Source of the DNA: Burkholderia pseudomultivorans | GTDB lineage: Bacteria; Pseudomonadota; Gammaproteobacteria; Burkholderiales; Burkholderiaceae | NCBI RefSeq assembly: GCF_902499075.1 | Contig: NZ_CABVPP010000022.1 | Coordinates: forward strand, 1-64,000 | Direction: 5' to 3' | Length of the DNA: 64,000 nt | Part shown: positions 1 to 9,092 of the stretch, one piece after another | Position numbering within the stretch: the stretch's first letter is position 1 | How the letters are laid out: each line of letters begins with the position of its first letter | Notes under the pieces: model-generated | The model's database searches: none | The model's input: only the letters and a program-made list of their open reading frames with translations | Told to the model about the DNA's origin: nothing | Made by a program: the position numbers and the translations under genes

Positions 1-1
1 C

Positions 2-358
2 ACGGCCGGCGCGACCGCGCAGGCCGGCACGGCGCCGCAGCAACCGGCCGCGACGGCGGCGGCGCCTGCGTCGAAGAAAGCCGCGGAGACGACCGCCAAA
101 GCCGCGACGAATGCGGCAAGCAAGCGCGCGGCGTCGACCGACGCGCTCTGGTATCTGAACACGCCGTCGACATCGGGCGCCGCGTCGACGCCCCCCACCG
201 CCGAAGCGGCCAATACGCCGAGCCCGGCGAACCTGCCCGCCACGTGGCCGACGGCCGTGACGTCCGCCACGCCGCCCGCCGCGACGACTCAGCCGCCGGC
301 CGCGGCGAAATCGCCGTCGCGCGCCAGCGCGGACGCGCTCTGGTACATCTCGAAGTAA
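2..358 (+). CDS. C-terminal end of an Ala/Pro/Thr-rich protein (5' end outside the window)
   Basis: The frame is open from the window edge to TAA at 356-358, giving 118 residues of low-complexity Ala, Pro, Thr and Lys sequence. Two copies of a short motif stand out: STDALWYL about 47 residues in, and SADALWYISK at the very C-terminus. The fragment looks like a disordered, possibly periplasmic or envelope-associated tail. No catalytic domain is visible in this part, so no function is assigned. The stop lies 13 bases from the convergent lipoprotein gene. Codon use matches the neighbouring core genes. Confidence 0.6.
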   Translation, partial: TAGATAQAGTAPQQPAATAAAPASKKAAETTAKAATNAASKRAASTDALWYLNTPSTSGAASTPPTAEAANTPSPANLPATWPTAVTSATPPAATTQPPAAAKSPSRASADALWYISK

Positions 359-371
359 CGCGCACGCGGCA

Positions 372-701
372 TCAGCCGCGCCACACCCTGCTCACCTTGC
401 CGTCGCGAATGCCGAGATTGCGGCGCTCCCGACGGTAGTCCATCGTGCCCGGCAGCGACTTGCCGTCGCGTTCGAGCACGCGCCACAGGCAGCCGTCCAG
501 CAGCGCGGTCGCCTCGGCCTCGGTCTTGCCGACCAGCGCGTCGTCCGGCGCGGCGTCGGCCTTGCACGTATGCGGCGCGTTGGTCTGGCCGGCATTGGCG
601 GCCGCATTGCCCGCGTTCGTCTCGTTCGTGTTCATGTCCGCACATCCCGCAAACGTTGCGCATGCAACGACTGCAATCGCCATCGCGATCGTTCGCTTCA
701 T
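372..701 (-). CDS. I78-family peptidase-inhibitor-like lipoprotein
   Basis: This is a 109-residue secreted lipoprotein. The signal peptide ends in a lipobox with Cys20 (FAGC). A linker rich in Asn, Ala and Thr follows, then a C-terminal domain at about residues 53-109. That domain has the I78 inhibitor pattern: DALVGKTEAEA, then TMDYR at 86-90 and RRERRNL, ending in a V-R-W-R-G strand. I78 proteins inhibit serine proteases, often in the periplasm; that role is carried over from the family. The ATG at 701 was chosen because GGAGA lies just upstream (GACAAGGAGAAATCGACG) and because it gives a complete signal peptide. It is transcribed in the same direction as the MipA gene upstream, 83 bp away. 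Confidence 0.75.
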   Translation of the reverse strand: MKRTIAMAIAVVACATFAGCADMNTNETNAGNAAANAGQTNAPHTCKADAAPDDALVGKTEAEATALLDGCLWRVLERDGKSLPGTMDYRRERRNLGIRDGKVSRVWRG

Positions 702-784
702 CGTCGATTTCTCCTTGTCAGGCCCGCTGCCGAGCCGCCTGCATGTTACCGCAGGCCGGCGCATCGACATCGGCCGCCGCTCGT

Positions 785-1564
785 TCAGAACCGGTAGCTG
801 ACGCCGGCCGCGCCGAAGCAGCTGCTGCGCGACTGCACGATCGGGCTGTCCCCGTAGCGGCCGAGCAGACGCGTGACGCCGGCCGTCGCGTGCATCGACC
901 AGTGCTGCGACAGGCTCCAGTTCCACGCGACCGACATCGACGCGCTGTCGATCCCGCCGCCGGTCGAATACGGCCGGAACCGGCTCGCCGCCGCCTGCGC
1001 GTCGGTCACGCCGTAGAAGGTCTGCGTATAGCGTCCGGTGCCCGCATGCACGCTGCCCGTCACGACGACCTCGTGCTGTGCGCGCTTGAACACGGGCACC
1101 GCGAGATCGACGTGCCCCGACACGCCGCGCGACGTGTGCGTGACGGGCGTGTCGAGTGCGACGCTCAACGCGGCGCCGCCGAACAGCATCACGCCCGCAC
1201 GCACGCCCACCAGCACCGAGCCCGGAATCCGCCCCATCCCCTTCAAGTAGTCTGAGCCCGGCAGGTCGAAGCGATTCTCGTCCGCGCGGCCGGGATCGTA
1301 GTTCACCGCGGCGGACACGAACACGCCGTGCGGCAGGTCGAGCCGATAGCCGGCGCCGTCCGGCGCGCCGATGAAAAACCCGTTGCCGAAGCGCGCCGAA
1401 AACGACGGCGCGACGATGCCGCGATACGGGTTGCTGCCCTGATAGCGCGGGGCGAAGCCGCCGTCGAGCGAGATCGTGTATTGGTTTTCCGCGTGAGCGG
1501 CGGCGGCGAGGGCCAGGCCGGCGAGCGGCATGCAATAGCGGTAGCGAGGAAGAGTTGGGCGCAC
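785..1564 (-). CDS. MipA/OmpV-family outer-membrane protein
   Basis: A 259-residue protein with an N-terminal signal peptide (cleavage probably after AHA, residue 25). The body is rich in beta strands and ends in SYRF, the terminal aromatic residue expected of an outer-membrane barrel. The sequence YTISLDGGFAPRYQGSNPYR near the mature N-terminus is typical of MipA/OmpV proteins, which scaffold murein enzymes or act as outer-membrane channels. The chosen GTG at 1564 gives a signal peptide of normal length; an ATG further upstream would add 29 unlikely residues. No strong ribosome-binding site is visible. The gene is divergent from the RstAB-like pair, so membrane-stress control by that pair is possible but unproven. 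Confidence 0.8.
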   Translation of the reverse strand: MRPTLPRYRYCMPLAGLALAAAAHAENQYTISLDGGFAPRYQGSNPYRGIVAPSFSARFGNGFFIGAPDGAGYRLDLPHGVFVSAAVNYDPGRADENRFDLPGSDYLKGMGRIPGSVLVGVRAGVMLFGGAALSVALDTPVTHTSRGVSGHVDLAVPVFKRAQHEVVVTGSVHAGTGRYTQTFYGVTDAQAAASRFRPYSTGGGIDSASMSVAWNWSLSQHWSMHATAGVTRLLGRYGDSPIVQSRSSCFGAAGVSYRF

Positions 1565-1776
1565 GGTAGCGGATTCCGGATGAAGGAGCCCGGAGTCTAG
1601 GAGCCGGCGCACACTGAATCTGTCCCGAAACTGCGGGGAATCTGTGCTCAATTGTGTTCGATTGTCGGTGATTGTTGCGACGTGATCCCGCCTGTCGCGA
1701 CCGCGGATAGAATGCCGGTGCCGCGCCGCATGCCAGCCGTCCGCGCATGCGGCGACGCGCGCATTCCGGGGAGACC

Positions 1777-2502
1777 ATGAACGAAGATCCGCTCAAACAC
1801 CACGTCCTGCTGATCGAGGACGACGACCGCCTCGCGCAGCTCGTCCGCGAATACCTGGACAGCTACGAATTCGCGGTGACGGTCGTGCGGCGCGGCGACC
1901 TGGCCGTCGCGGCGGTGCGCGAGCATCGCCCTGCGCTCGTGATACTCGACCTGATGCTGCCGAACCTCGACGGGATGGAAGTCTGCCGGCGCATCCGCGC
2001 GTTCACCAACGTGCCGGTGCTGATCCTGACCGCCCGCGCGGACGTCTACGACCAGATCGCCGGCCTCGAGACCGGCGCCGACGACTACGTGACGAAGCCG
2101 ATCGAGCCGCGCGTGCTGGTCGCGCGCGCCCGCGCGCTGCTGCGCCGCGCGCAACCGGCCGACGTCGGCGCGCGCCCCGCCGCCCCCGAGGCGCTCGTGT
2201 TCGGCGAACTGACGATTTCGCCGCCGAACCGCACCGTCACGTGGCGCGGCCAGCCGGTCGACCTGAAGACGGCCGAGTTCAACCTGCTGCTGATCCTCGC
2301 GCGCGCGGCCGGCACCGTGCTGAGCCGCGACGACATCCTGAAGCAATTGCGCGGCATCGAATTCGACGGGCTCGACCGCTCGGTCGACTCCGGCATCTCG
2401 AAGCTGCGCCGCCGCTTCGAGGACGCGTCGTCGGAGCCGCACAAGATCAAGACGATCTGGGGCCGCGGCTATCTGTTCAGCCCCTCCGCATGGGACGAAT
2501 AA
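1777..2502 (+). CDS. rstA: RstA-like OmpR/PhoB-family response regulator
   Basis: This 241-residue regulator has an N-terminal receiver domain with acidic residues E14-D16, phospho-acceptor D58 and conserved K107. A C-terminal OmpR-type winged helix runs from about 140 to 238 and ends in the usual GRGYLF. The ATG at 1777 follows GGGGAGACC; an upstream in-frame ATG would add only ten unlikely residues. The histidine kinase gene starts at the base after this gene's stop, so the two are one transcription unit. Sequence and partner most resemble E. coli RstA/RstB, a PhoPQ-linked acid and Mg-responsive pair. The stimulus in this organism is unknown. Confidence 0.85.
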   Translation: MNEDPLKHHVLLIEDDDRLAQLVREYLDSYEFAVTVVRRGDLAVAAVREHRPALVILDLMLPNLDGMEVCRRIRAFTNVPVLILTARADVYDQIAGLETGADDYVTKPIEPRVLVARARALLRRAQPADVGARPAAPEALVFGELTISPPNRTVTWRGQPVDLKTAEFNLLLILARAAGTVLSRDDILKQLRGIEFDGLDRSVDSGISKLRRRFEDASSEPHKIKTIWGRGYLFSPSAWDE

Positions 2503-3870
2503 ATGCTGCGCCCGCTGATCCGGCTGTACCTCATCGTGATCGTGTTCGTCGCGGCATCGATCGTGTTCATCCAGCTTTCGTTCGACCGGATCTTCTACGA
2601 GCGCGGCGCGCAGGCGCAGCGCGATTCGCTGACGACCTATGCGTTCGTGCTGAACGATTACCTCGAACGCCATCCGGGCGCGCAGCGCACGCTGGCGCTG
2701 CGCGAACTCGCGCGACACGGCAACGAGGGCTTCCGCTTCATCTCGATGGCCGACGCGCGCGCGCAGCTGAGCGGCGCGCCGCTGCGCGACCTCGACAGCG
2801 GCAGGATCGCGATCAGCTACGACGGCAAGGATTACTACATGCCGCTCGCGGACGGTTCCGTGCTGTACGCGCATCCGGCCGAAGCGTTCGACCTCGACAT
2901 CCGGATCTACGCGTACGGCGTGCTGGCGATCGCGACGCTGCTCGCGATCGTGCTGTGGACCCACCACCACTGGCGCGACCTGCGCAAGCTGCAGGCTGCC
3001 GCGCGCGCGTTCGGCGCAGGCGACCTGTCGACGCGCGTGCAGTTGTCGGGGCGCTCGAACATCGACGAACTGTCGCAGCAGTTCAACGACATGGCCGCGC
3101 GCATCGAGGCGTCGATCAAGCAGCAGCGCGAGATGATGCACGGCATTTCGCACGAGCTGAAGACGCCGCTCGCGCGGCTCGAATTCGGCCTCGCGCTGCT
3201 CGCGGACGCCGACGAGAGCGGCCGGATGCGCGAGCGCCGCGATGCGCTGCGGCGCGACGTGCGCGAGCTCGACGAACTGGTCACCGAGTTGCTGACGATC
3301 GGGCGGCTCGAACAGGGCGCCAGCGAACTGGCGCCGATGGAGATCGATGTCGACGCGCTGGTCGACAGCGTCGCCGGCAATGTCGCGAACGACGTCGCCG
3401 ATCGCGGGATCCAGCTCGACGTGTCGACCGACGGCGCACCGGCGACCCACGTGTGCGACCCGAAGCTCGTCGCGCGCGCGCTGCTGAACCTGATCCGCAA
3501 CGGCGCGCGCTATGCGTCGCGCACGGTGTGGCTCGCGGCCGCGCGCGATGCGTCGGGCGCGCTGGTGCTGAGCGTCGACGACGACGGCCCCGGCATTCCG
3601 GCCGCCGAGCGCGCGCGCGTGTTCGAGCCGTTCCAGCGGCTCGACTCGAGCCGCGACCGGCAGACCGGCGGCTTCGGCCTAGGGCTCGCGATCGTGCGAC
3701 GCGTCGCCATCGTGCACGGCGGCGACGTGCGGCTCGAGGATTCGCCGCTCGGCGGCGCGCGCTTCGTGATCACGCTGCCCGCGCGGAGCCTGCCCGACGC
3801 CAGCGACGACGCGACGGCAAGCCCGGCGCATGCACGGGCCGGCGCCGCCCTCGCCGCACCGTTGCGATAA
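2503..3870 (+). CDS. rstB: RstB-like sensor histidine kinase
   Basis: A 455-residue inner-membrane kinase. It has a first membrane helix at about residues 5-27, a periplasmic sensor of about 115 residues, a second helix at about 144-163, and then a HAMP domain (HWRDLRKLQAAARAFGAGDL). The dimerisation and phospho-acceptor segment is GISHELKTPL with His217. The ATPase domain shows the N box, DDGPGIP and GGFGLGLAIV. Length and the HWRD..KL..AA..FG..DL HAMP pattern closely match RstB of enterobacteria. The ATG directly abuts the TAA of the response regulator, so translation is coupled. The C-terminal 30 residues are an Ala-rich tail without an obvious domain. Confidence 0.85.
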   Translation: MLRPLIRLYLIVIVFVAASIVFIQLSFDRIFYERGAQAQRDSLTTYAFVLNDYLERHPGAQRTLALRELARHGNEGFRFISMADARAQLSGAPLRDLDSGRIAISYDGKDYYMPLADGSVLYAHPAEAFDLDIRIYAYGVLAIATLLAIVLWTHHHWRDLRKLQAAARAFGAGDLSTRVQLSGRSNIDELSQQFNDMAARIEASIKQQREMMHGISHELKTPLARLEFGLALLADADESGRMRERRDALRRDVRELDELVTELLTIGRLEQGASELAPMEIDVDALVDSVAGNVANDVADRGIQLDVSTDGAPATHVCDPKLVARALLNLIRNGARYASRTVWLAAARDASGALVLSVDDDGPGIPAAERARVFEPFQRLDSSRDRQTGGFGLGLAIVRRVAIVHGGDVRLEDSPLGGARFVITLPARSLPDASDDATASPAHARAGAALAAPLR

Positions 3871-3911
3871 GGCTGCCCGTCACGCGCGCACCGGCATGCA
3901 CGGCCCGCCGA

Positions 3912-4970
3912 TCAGCGCCGGCGCAGCAGCGCGACGAAGAACAGGCTGCCGAACAGCGCGGTGACGATGCCGATCGGCAAATCCTCGGGCGCCGCGAGCG
4001 TGCGCGCGACCACGTCGGCCCAGACCAGCAGGATCGCGCCCGTCAGCGCGGCGACCGGCAGCAGGCTGCCATGCTCGGCCCCCACGACGCGGCGGCACAG
4101 ATGCGGCGTCACGAGGCCGACGAAACCGATCGCGCCGCTCACCGCGACCATCGCGCCCGTCGCAAACGACGCGATCACGAACACTTCGCGGCGCATCCGC
4201 GCGCCGGGCACGCCGAGCGCGGCCGCCGCGACGTCGCCCGACATCAGTGCGTTCAGTTCGCGCCTGCGCGCATACAGTGCGGCGCCCGCCAGCACCGCGC
4301 ACACGGCCGGCACCGGCAGCAGATCCCAGCGCGCGAGTCCGACGCCGCCGAGCATCCAGAACAGCACCGCCGCGGCCGCGCGCTGGTCGCCGAGATAAAG
4401 CAGCAGGTTGGCAACCGCGGCCATCATGAACGACACCGACACGCCCGCGAGCAGCAGCCGGTCCGATTCGAGCCGGCCGCGCCGGTACGCGAGCGCGACG
4501 ACGCAGGCGGTCGCGGCGAGCGCGCCCGCGAACGCGGCGGCCGACAGCGTGAACGGTCCGAACGCCGCGCCCGACACGACCGTGACCGTCACCGCGCCGA
4601 GCATCGCGCCCGAACTCACGCCGAGCAGATGCGGGTCGGCCAGCCGGTTCGCGGTGGCCGCCTGCAATGCGACGCCGACCGCCGCCAGCGTCGCGCCGAC
4701 GATCGCCGCGAGCAGCGCACGCGGCATCCGGATCAGCCAGACGATCGCATCGTCGCCTGCGCTCCACGCGAGCGCGAGCGGGCTGCCATGACCGAACGCG
4801 GCCGCGAGATGCGCGCCGACGATCCGCGCTGCGAGCGGCATCGCGATCGGCGCAGGGCCGAACGTCGCCGACACGACGATCGACGCGACCAGCAGCACGG
4901 CGAGCGCTGGCGCCGCCACGCGCGCGCGACGGCGCGACGCGGCCATCGCGATACCGGCACGCATACTCAT
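3912..4970 (-). CDS. FecCD-family ABC transporter permease
   Basis: A 352-residue polytopic permease of the BtuC/FecD/FhuB class with about ten membrane helices. Family hallmarks are RMPRALLAAIVGATLAAVG, LADPHLLGVSSGAMLGA and GFVGLVTPHLCRR; the last is the cytoplasmic loop that contacts the ATPase. It moves iron chelates or corrinoids from the periplasmic binding protein into the cytoplasm. Its ATG overlaps the stop of the binding-protein gene (ATGA), so it is the last gene of a four-gene operon with the TonB receptor, ATPase and binding protein. Length is normal for a permease that works as a homodimer. The substrate cannot be read from sequence. Confidence 0.88.
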   Translation of the reverse strand: MSMRAGIAMAASRRRARVAAPALAVLLVASIVVSATFGPAPIAMPLAARIVGAHLAAAFGHGSPLALAWSAGDDAIVWLIRMPRALLAAIVGATLAAVGVALQAATANRLADPHLLGVSSGAMLGAVTVTVVSGAAFGPFTLSAAAFAGALAATACVVALAYRRGRLESDRLLLAGVSVSFMMAAVANLLLYLGDQRAAAAVLFWMLGGVGLARWDLLPVPAVCAVLAGAALYARRRELNALMSGDVAAAALGVPGARMRREVFVIASFATGAMVAVSGAIGFVGLVTPHLCRRVVGAEHGSLLPVAALTGAILLVWADVVARTLAAPEDLPIGIVTALFGSLFFVALLRRR

Positions 4971-6016
4971 TTCGACGGCCGCGCAAACGCGGCCGGATGC
5001 AGCGCGCGCGCCAGCGTCTCGACGGCCGCGACGTTCTCGGGGCCCGGCGTCGCCGCGTCGTACGGGATCACGACGAAGCGCCGGTCGCGGATCGCGGCAA
5101 CGCGCGCGAGCGCGGGCTGGCTCAGCAGGAACTGCCGCTTCTGCGCGGCCGTCACAGCCGAGTAGTCGACGATCACGATCGCCTGCGGATCGCGCGCGAC
5201 GACGCTTTCCCAGCTCACCTGCGTCCAGCTGCGCGGCACGTCGTCCATCACGTTGCGCGCGCCCGCGGCCGCCAGCAACGCGGTCGGCATCGCGAGCGCG
5301 CCGGCCGTCATCGGCTTGTCGGTGCCGCTGTCGTACACGAAGACGCGCAGCGGCGGCGTCGCAGGCCCGAGCGCGGCCGCGACGGCCGCGAGCCGCGCAC
5401 GCATCGCGGCAACGACCTGCTCGCCGCGTGCGTCGACGCCGAAAATGCGCGCGAGATTGCGCAAGTCGCGGAACACGTCGTCGAACGATGCGGGCGGCCG
5501 CTTCATCACGTGCGCGCACGATTCGGTCAGCTCGTAGGTGCGGATGCCGAACGGCGCGAGCGTCGCCGGCGTCACCGGGCCGCCGACGTGCATCCCGTAG
5601 TTCCAGCCGGCCAGGTAGAAGTCCGCGCGCGCGGCGGCCAGCACCTCGAGCGACGGATACTGGCTCGCGAGTTCGGGCACGCCGGCCAGCGCCTTCTGCA
5701 GCCGCGCGGTGCCGGTCTTCCATGCGCCGATGCCCGTATAGCCGGCCAGGCGGTCCTTCAGCCCGAGCACGAGCATCATCTCGGTGAGGTTCACGTCGTT
5801 GCTGACCGCGCGCGTCGGCGCACGCTCGAAGGTCACGTCGCGATCGCAGCTGCGCACGGTGACGGGATAGGCGCCCGCGTGAACGGCCGCGCCGGCGAAC
5901 GCGCCGGCGAACGCGACGGCAAACACGGCGGCAAACACGGCGGCAAGCAGTCGGCGAAACCGGCCGCGGGACGGGCGACGCAGACGAAACGAAACGGCAA
6001 TCGGCATGGCGGTCAT
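4967..6016 (-). CDS. Periplasmic iron-chelate/corrinoid-type substrate-binding protein
   Basis: A 349-residue class III binding protein with an Arg-rich N-terminus and a hydrophobic signal ending about AVHAGA. The body begins with a segment typical of BtuF/FecB-like proteins (RAVSNDVNLTEMMLVLGLKDRL) and includes YPSLEVLAAARADFYLAGW and SWESVVARDPQAIVIVDY. Cys residues occur at SCDRDV and ESCAH and may form a disulfide. It delivers ligand from the TonB receptor to the permease. The ATG at 6016 overlaps the TGA of the ATPase gene (ATGA), and the gene's own TGA overlaps the permease ATG. An internal ATG three codons later is also possible. Confidence 0.85.
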   Translation of the reverse strand: MTAMPIAVSFRLRRPSRGRFRRLLAAVFAAVFAVAFAGAFAGAAVHAGAYPVTVRSCDRDVTFERAPTRAVSNDVNLTEMMLVLGLKDRLAGYTGIGAWKTGTARLQKALAGVPELASQYPSLEVLAAARADFYLAGWNYGMHVGGPVTPATLAPFGIRTYELTESCAHVMKRPPASFDDVFRDLRNLARIFGVDARGEQVVAAMRARLAAVAAALGPATPPLRVFVYDSGTDKPMTAGALAMPTALLAAAGARNVMDDVPRSWTQVSWESVVARDPQAIVIVDYSAVTAAQKRQFLLSQPALARVAAIRDRRFVVIPYDAATPGPENVAAVETLARALHPAAFARPSK

Positions 6017-6801
6017 TCCGGATGAAGCGGCGTGATGCGTGGCCGGCCCGTGACCGGATGGCGATCGACGAGCGCGGCGACGCCGAACACGTCGCGCAGC
6101 AGCGCCTCGGTCAGCACGTCGGCCGGCGTGCCGGATGCGACGACCCGGCCGTGCGCGAGCACGTGGAGCCGGTCGCAATAGGCGGCCGCGAGGTTGAGAT
6201 CGTGAATCGTCGCGAGCGTCGCGATGCCGATGCGTCGCACGCGCGCGAGCAGTTCGAGCTGATGGCGCAGGTCGAGGTGGTTGGTCGGTTCGTCGAGCAG
6301 CAGCAGTTCGGGCTGCTGAGCAAGCGCGCGCGCCAGCAGCGCGCGCTGCTTCTCGCCGCCCGACAGCGACGCGAACGGCTGCGCGCGGCGCTCGCGCAGC
6401 CCGACGTCGTGCAGCGCGGCTTCGACGATGCGGCGATCGTCGCGCGTCTCCGCATCGAGCGGCCGCTGGTGCGGCGTGCGCCCCATCGCGACCAGTTCGT
6501 CGACGGTCAGTCCGAAATCGTCCGGCGCTTCCTGCTGCAGCACCGCGATCCGCTGCGCGACCGCGCGCGGCCGCATCCGCCACACGTCGTGCGCGTCGAG
6601 CGTCACGCGGCCCGCGTCGGGACACGCATAGCGGAATATGCAGCGCAGCAGGCTCGTCTTGCCGCTGCCGTTCGGGCCGACGAGGCCGACGAATTCGCCG
6701 GCGGCCACCGCGAGCGTCACCGTGTCGAGCACCGTGACTGCGCCGCCCGGCGACCAGCTCACGCGCTCGACCTCGAGCTTCGGCGTCACGGACGGGCGCA
6801 C
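6013..6801 (-). CDS. ABC transporter ATP-binding protein (FepC/BtuD type)
   Basis: A 262-residue ATPase with Walker A GPNGSGKT near residue 42, a Q loop (AVLQQEAPDDFGLTV), ABC signature LSGGEKQR, Walker B LLLLDEPTNHLD and switch His in TIHDLNLA. The DEPTNHLD form is typical of siderophore and cobalamin importers. It energises the FecCD permease two genes downstream. The GTG at 6801 lies one base after the TonB receptor stop, so translation is tightly coupled to the receptor; a second GTG a few codons later is a possible alternative start. The downstream binding-protein ATG overlaps this gene's stop. Confidence 0.9.
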   Translation of the reverse strand: MRPSVTPKLEVERVSWSPGGAVTVLDTVTLAVAAGEFVGLVGPNGSGKTSLLRCIFRYACPDAGRVTLDAHDVWRMRPRAVAQRIAVLQQEAPDDFGLTVDELVAMGRTPHQRPLDAETRDDRRIVEAALHDVGLRERRAQPFASLSGGEKQRALLARALAQQPELLLLDEPTNHLDLRHQLELLARVRRIGIATLATIHDLNLAAAYCDRLHVLAHGRVVASGTPADVLTEALLRDVFGVAALVDRHPVTGRPRITPLHPE

Positions 6802-6802
6802 G

Positions 6803-9004
6803 CTAGAAGCGCATCGTCGCGACGAGTTCCGCCGCGCGCGACGGACCGAGCAGCCATTGCTCGCCGCCGTTCGACGTCGTCACCGCGTACGTGCGGTTCG
6901 CGAGATTGCGCAGGTACAGCGCGAGCTCGGCGCGCGCGCTCGCCTGCCAGCGCAGCGACGCATCGAACACCGTGTACGACGGCACCTGCACGCGGTTCGC
7001 GTCGTCGCCATAGGTCGGACCGACGTAGCGCACGCCCGCGTTCGCCTGCCAGCGTTCGGCGAAGGCCCAGCCGAGCCACAGGTTCGCGGTCTGCTGCGGC
7101 ACGTTCGACGGCACGTTGCCGGCGCGCGATACCGTCGTGCCGCCCGACGACTGGTTGAATTCGTCGTAACGCGCGCGCAGCAGCGCGACATTCGCATCGA
7201 CCGTCCAGCCGTGCGGCAGCCGCGCGCCGCCGCTCAGCTCGATGCCGCGCGACGATTGCCGGCCGACCTGCCGGCGCAGCGCCGGATGCAGCGGGTCGGT
7301 GCTGAGCAGGTTGCGTTTCGTGATGTCGTACAGCGCGAGCGTCCAGTACGCGCGGCCGTCGAGCAGCGTCTGCTTGACGCCGGCCTCCCATTGCGCGCCC
7401 GTCGCGAGCCGGTAGTTCGCCTGCGACGCCGACAGCGTGACGAGCGAGCCGAGGCCTTCCGCGCCCGTCGTGTATTGCGCATACGCGGACAGCGTCGGCG
7501 CGATCTCGAAGACGAAGCCCGTGCGCCAGCCGACGTTCGCGAAACGCTTGTCGAAACCAGCGCCGGTCGCGGCCTGCTCGCGGCTGAACGCGATGTGGTC
7601 GTAGCGCAGGCCGCTCACCCACGCGAGACGCGGCAGGACTTCGAGACGGTTCTCCGCGAACACCGCGAGCTGGTTCGCGCGCGTGCCGAACTGCGGGACC
7701 GTCGGGTCCGGGCTGGCGAACGTGCCGAGATCGAAGCCGTGCGCATCGACGGTCGATTCGCCGCCGTACGGCGCGTTGTTGGTGCCGTCGAACGTGATCC
7801 GGTTGAACTCGGCGCCGACGACGAAGCGGTTCGCGCGGCCGGCCAGCGTGCCGTCGAAGCGCGCGGTCAGCCGGTCGCCGACCTGCCGCTGATGATGCGC
7901 GATGTCGAGATAGTCGCCGCGCGTGACGCGGCCGGTCGCGGTGTCGAGCGCGTAGCGCTCCGCATTGCGCCAGTGCCGGTTCGAGCTCAGGTAGTAGAAC
8001 CGGTTGTCGAGCGTCACGCCGGCGGCGGGCCGGTAGGTGGCGGACAGCCGCGTCCACTGGTCGTAGTACGCGATCGTCGCGTCGCCGACGTTGTAGTTGA
8101 GCTTGCGCAGCGACGGATCGAGCGTGCCGTGCGGCGCCGGCACGCCGTAGTACGTCGCCGGCATCTGGCGGCCGTAGTCGTAGTCGAGCGTCAGCGTGAG
8201 ACGCGGGCTCGCATCGAATTTCAGCGCGCCGCCGAGTGCAGTCGCATGCGTATCGGCTCGCTCGGCCAGCCCGTTCGCGCGCGCGTCGCTTGCATAGAAG
8301 CGATACGACAGCCGCGGACCGAGCGCGCCCGTCGTGTCGAAGCCGGCGCGCTTCGCGCCGTCGGCGCCGACGCCGAGCTGAAGCGTCGTCTCGCGCGCGC
8401 GTTGCGGCCGCTTCGGCACGACGTTCACGACGCCGCCGATCGCGCCCTCGCCGTACAGCACCGACGCCGGGCCGCGCAGCACCTCGATGCGATCGACCGA
8501 CCACGTGTCGAACGGGAAGGTGATCGTGCCGGCCGCCGGGAACAGACGCACGCCGTCGAGCAGCGTCATCACCGATTCCTGCCCGTCGAATCCGCGCACG
8601 CTGAGCGCGGTGCCGCCGGTGCCGGGCGCGTAGGCGCTCGCGAAACCCGCGGTGCGCGTCACCGCGTCGCGTATCGTGCGGTCGCCGCGCGCGTCGATCG
8701 CCTCGGCCGTGACCGTCTCGACGCTCGCCGGCGTGTCGAGGCTCGCGAGCCCGAGCCGCGAGCCCGTTTCGAGCGGCTGCGTCAGCGAATCGGCGGGCGT
8801 GGCGCGGGCGGTGACGTTGATCGACGGCAGCGCATGACGGTCATCCTGCGCAACCGCTTCCGCGGCGAGCGCGCCGGAGCTCGCCATCGCACAGCCCAGC
8901 AAGGTCGCGCAGCCGTGCGCGGCGCGCGTGCGCCAGCCGCCTTCGTTCCGGCGCGGGCCGGCGTGCCGCCGTTCCGTCCGGGCCAGCATGGTGTTCGTCT
9001 TCAT
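6803..9004 (-). CDS. TonB-dependent siderophore-type outer-membrane receptor
   Basis: A 733-residue receptor. A signal peptide with a long n-region ends near SGALAAEA, then comes a TonB-box-like segment (LPSINVTA). The plug domain contains TIRDAVTRTAGF, LSVRGFDG, LLDGVRLF and DRIEVLRGPASVLYGEGAIG, and a 22-strand barrel follows, ending in ATMRF. It binds a ferric chelate at the cell surface and passes it into the periplasm using TonB energy. It is the first gene of the operon with the ABC importer. The ATG at 9004 was chosen because it gives a plausible signal peptide; an ATG at 9052 is also in frame, and neither has a clear ribosome-binding site. No siderophore synthesis gene is nearby, so a xenosiderophore is possible. 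Confidence 0.88.
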   Translation of the reverse strand: MKTNTMLARTERRHAGPRRNEGGWRTRAAHGCATLLGCAMASSGALAAEAVAQDDRHALPSINVTARATPADSLTQPLETGSRLGLASLDTPASVETVTAEAIDARGDRTIRDAVTRTAGFASAYAPGTGGTALSVRGFDGQESVMTLLDGVRLFPAAGTITFPFDTWSVDRIEVLRGPASVLYGEGAIGGVVNVVPKRPQRARETTLQLGVGADGAKRAGFDTTGALGPRLSYRFYASDARANGLAERADTHATALGGALKFDASPRLTLTLDYDYGRQMPATYYGVPAPHGTLDPSLRKLNYNVGDATIAYYDQWTRLSATYRPAAGVTLDNRFYYLSSNRHWRNAERYALDTATGRVTRGDYLDIAHHQRQVGDRLTARFDGTLAGRANRFVVGAEFNRITFDGTNNAPYGGESTVDAHGFDLGTFASPDPTVPQFGTRANQLAVFAENRLEVLPRLAWVSGLRYDHIAFSREQAATGAGFDKRFANVGWRTGFVFEIAPTLSAYAQYTTGAEGLGSLVTLSASQANYRLATGAQWEAGVKQTLLDGRAYWTLALYDITKRNLLSTDPLHPALRRQVGRQSSRGIELSGGARLPHGWTVDANVALLRARYDEFNQSSGGTTVSRAGNVPSNVPQQTANLWLGWAFAERWQANAGVRYVGPTYGDDANRVQVPSYTVFDASLRWQASARAELALYLRNLANRTYAVTTSNGGEQWLLGPSRAAELVATMRF

Positions 9005-9079
9005 CGCGTCGTATCGATATGCGCAGGGTCGCGTCGCGCGCCGCACCGGCATCCGCGGCCCGCGACGAAAACGTCGGAT

Positions 9080-9092
9080 GATATAACATATC
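9080..9092. promoter_or_regulatory. AT-rich inverted repeat upstream of the TonB receptor (possible Fur site or -10 region)
   Basis: GATAT-AAC-ATATC is an inverted repeat in an otherwise GC-rich intergenic stretch, 76-88 bases upstream of the receptor start. Its GATA half-sites resemble Fur-box hexamers, and iron-uptake operons are usually Fur-regulated. The match to the 19-bp consensus is partial, and the element could equally be part of the -10 region. Confidence 0.35.

Noticed and set aside
1648-3450. Long minus-strand frame opposite the RstAB-like genes
   Set aside because: GC-rich DNA gives long antisense frames. It is Arg/Asp/Val-rich, lacks any family motif, and the plus strand has two clear genes.
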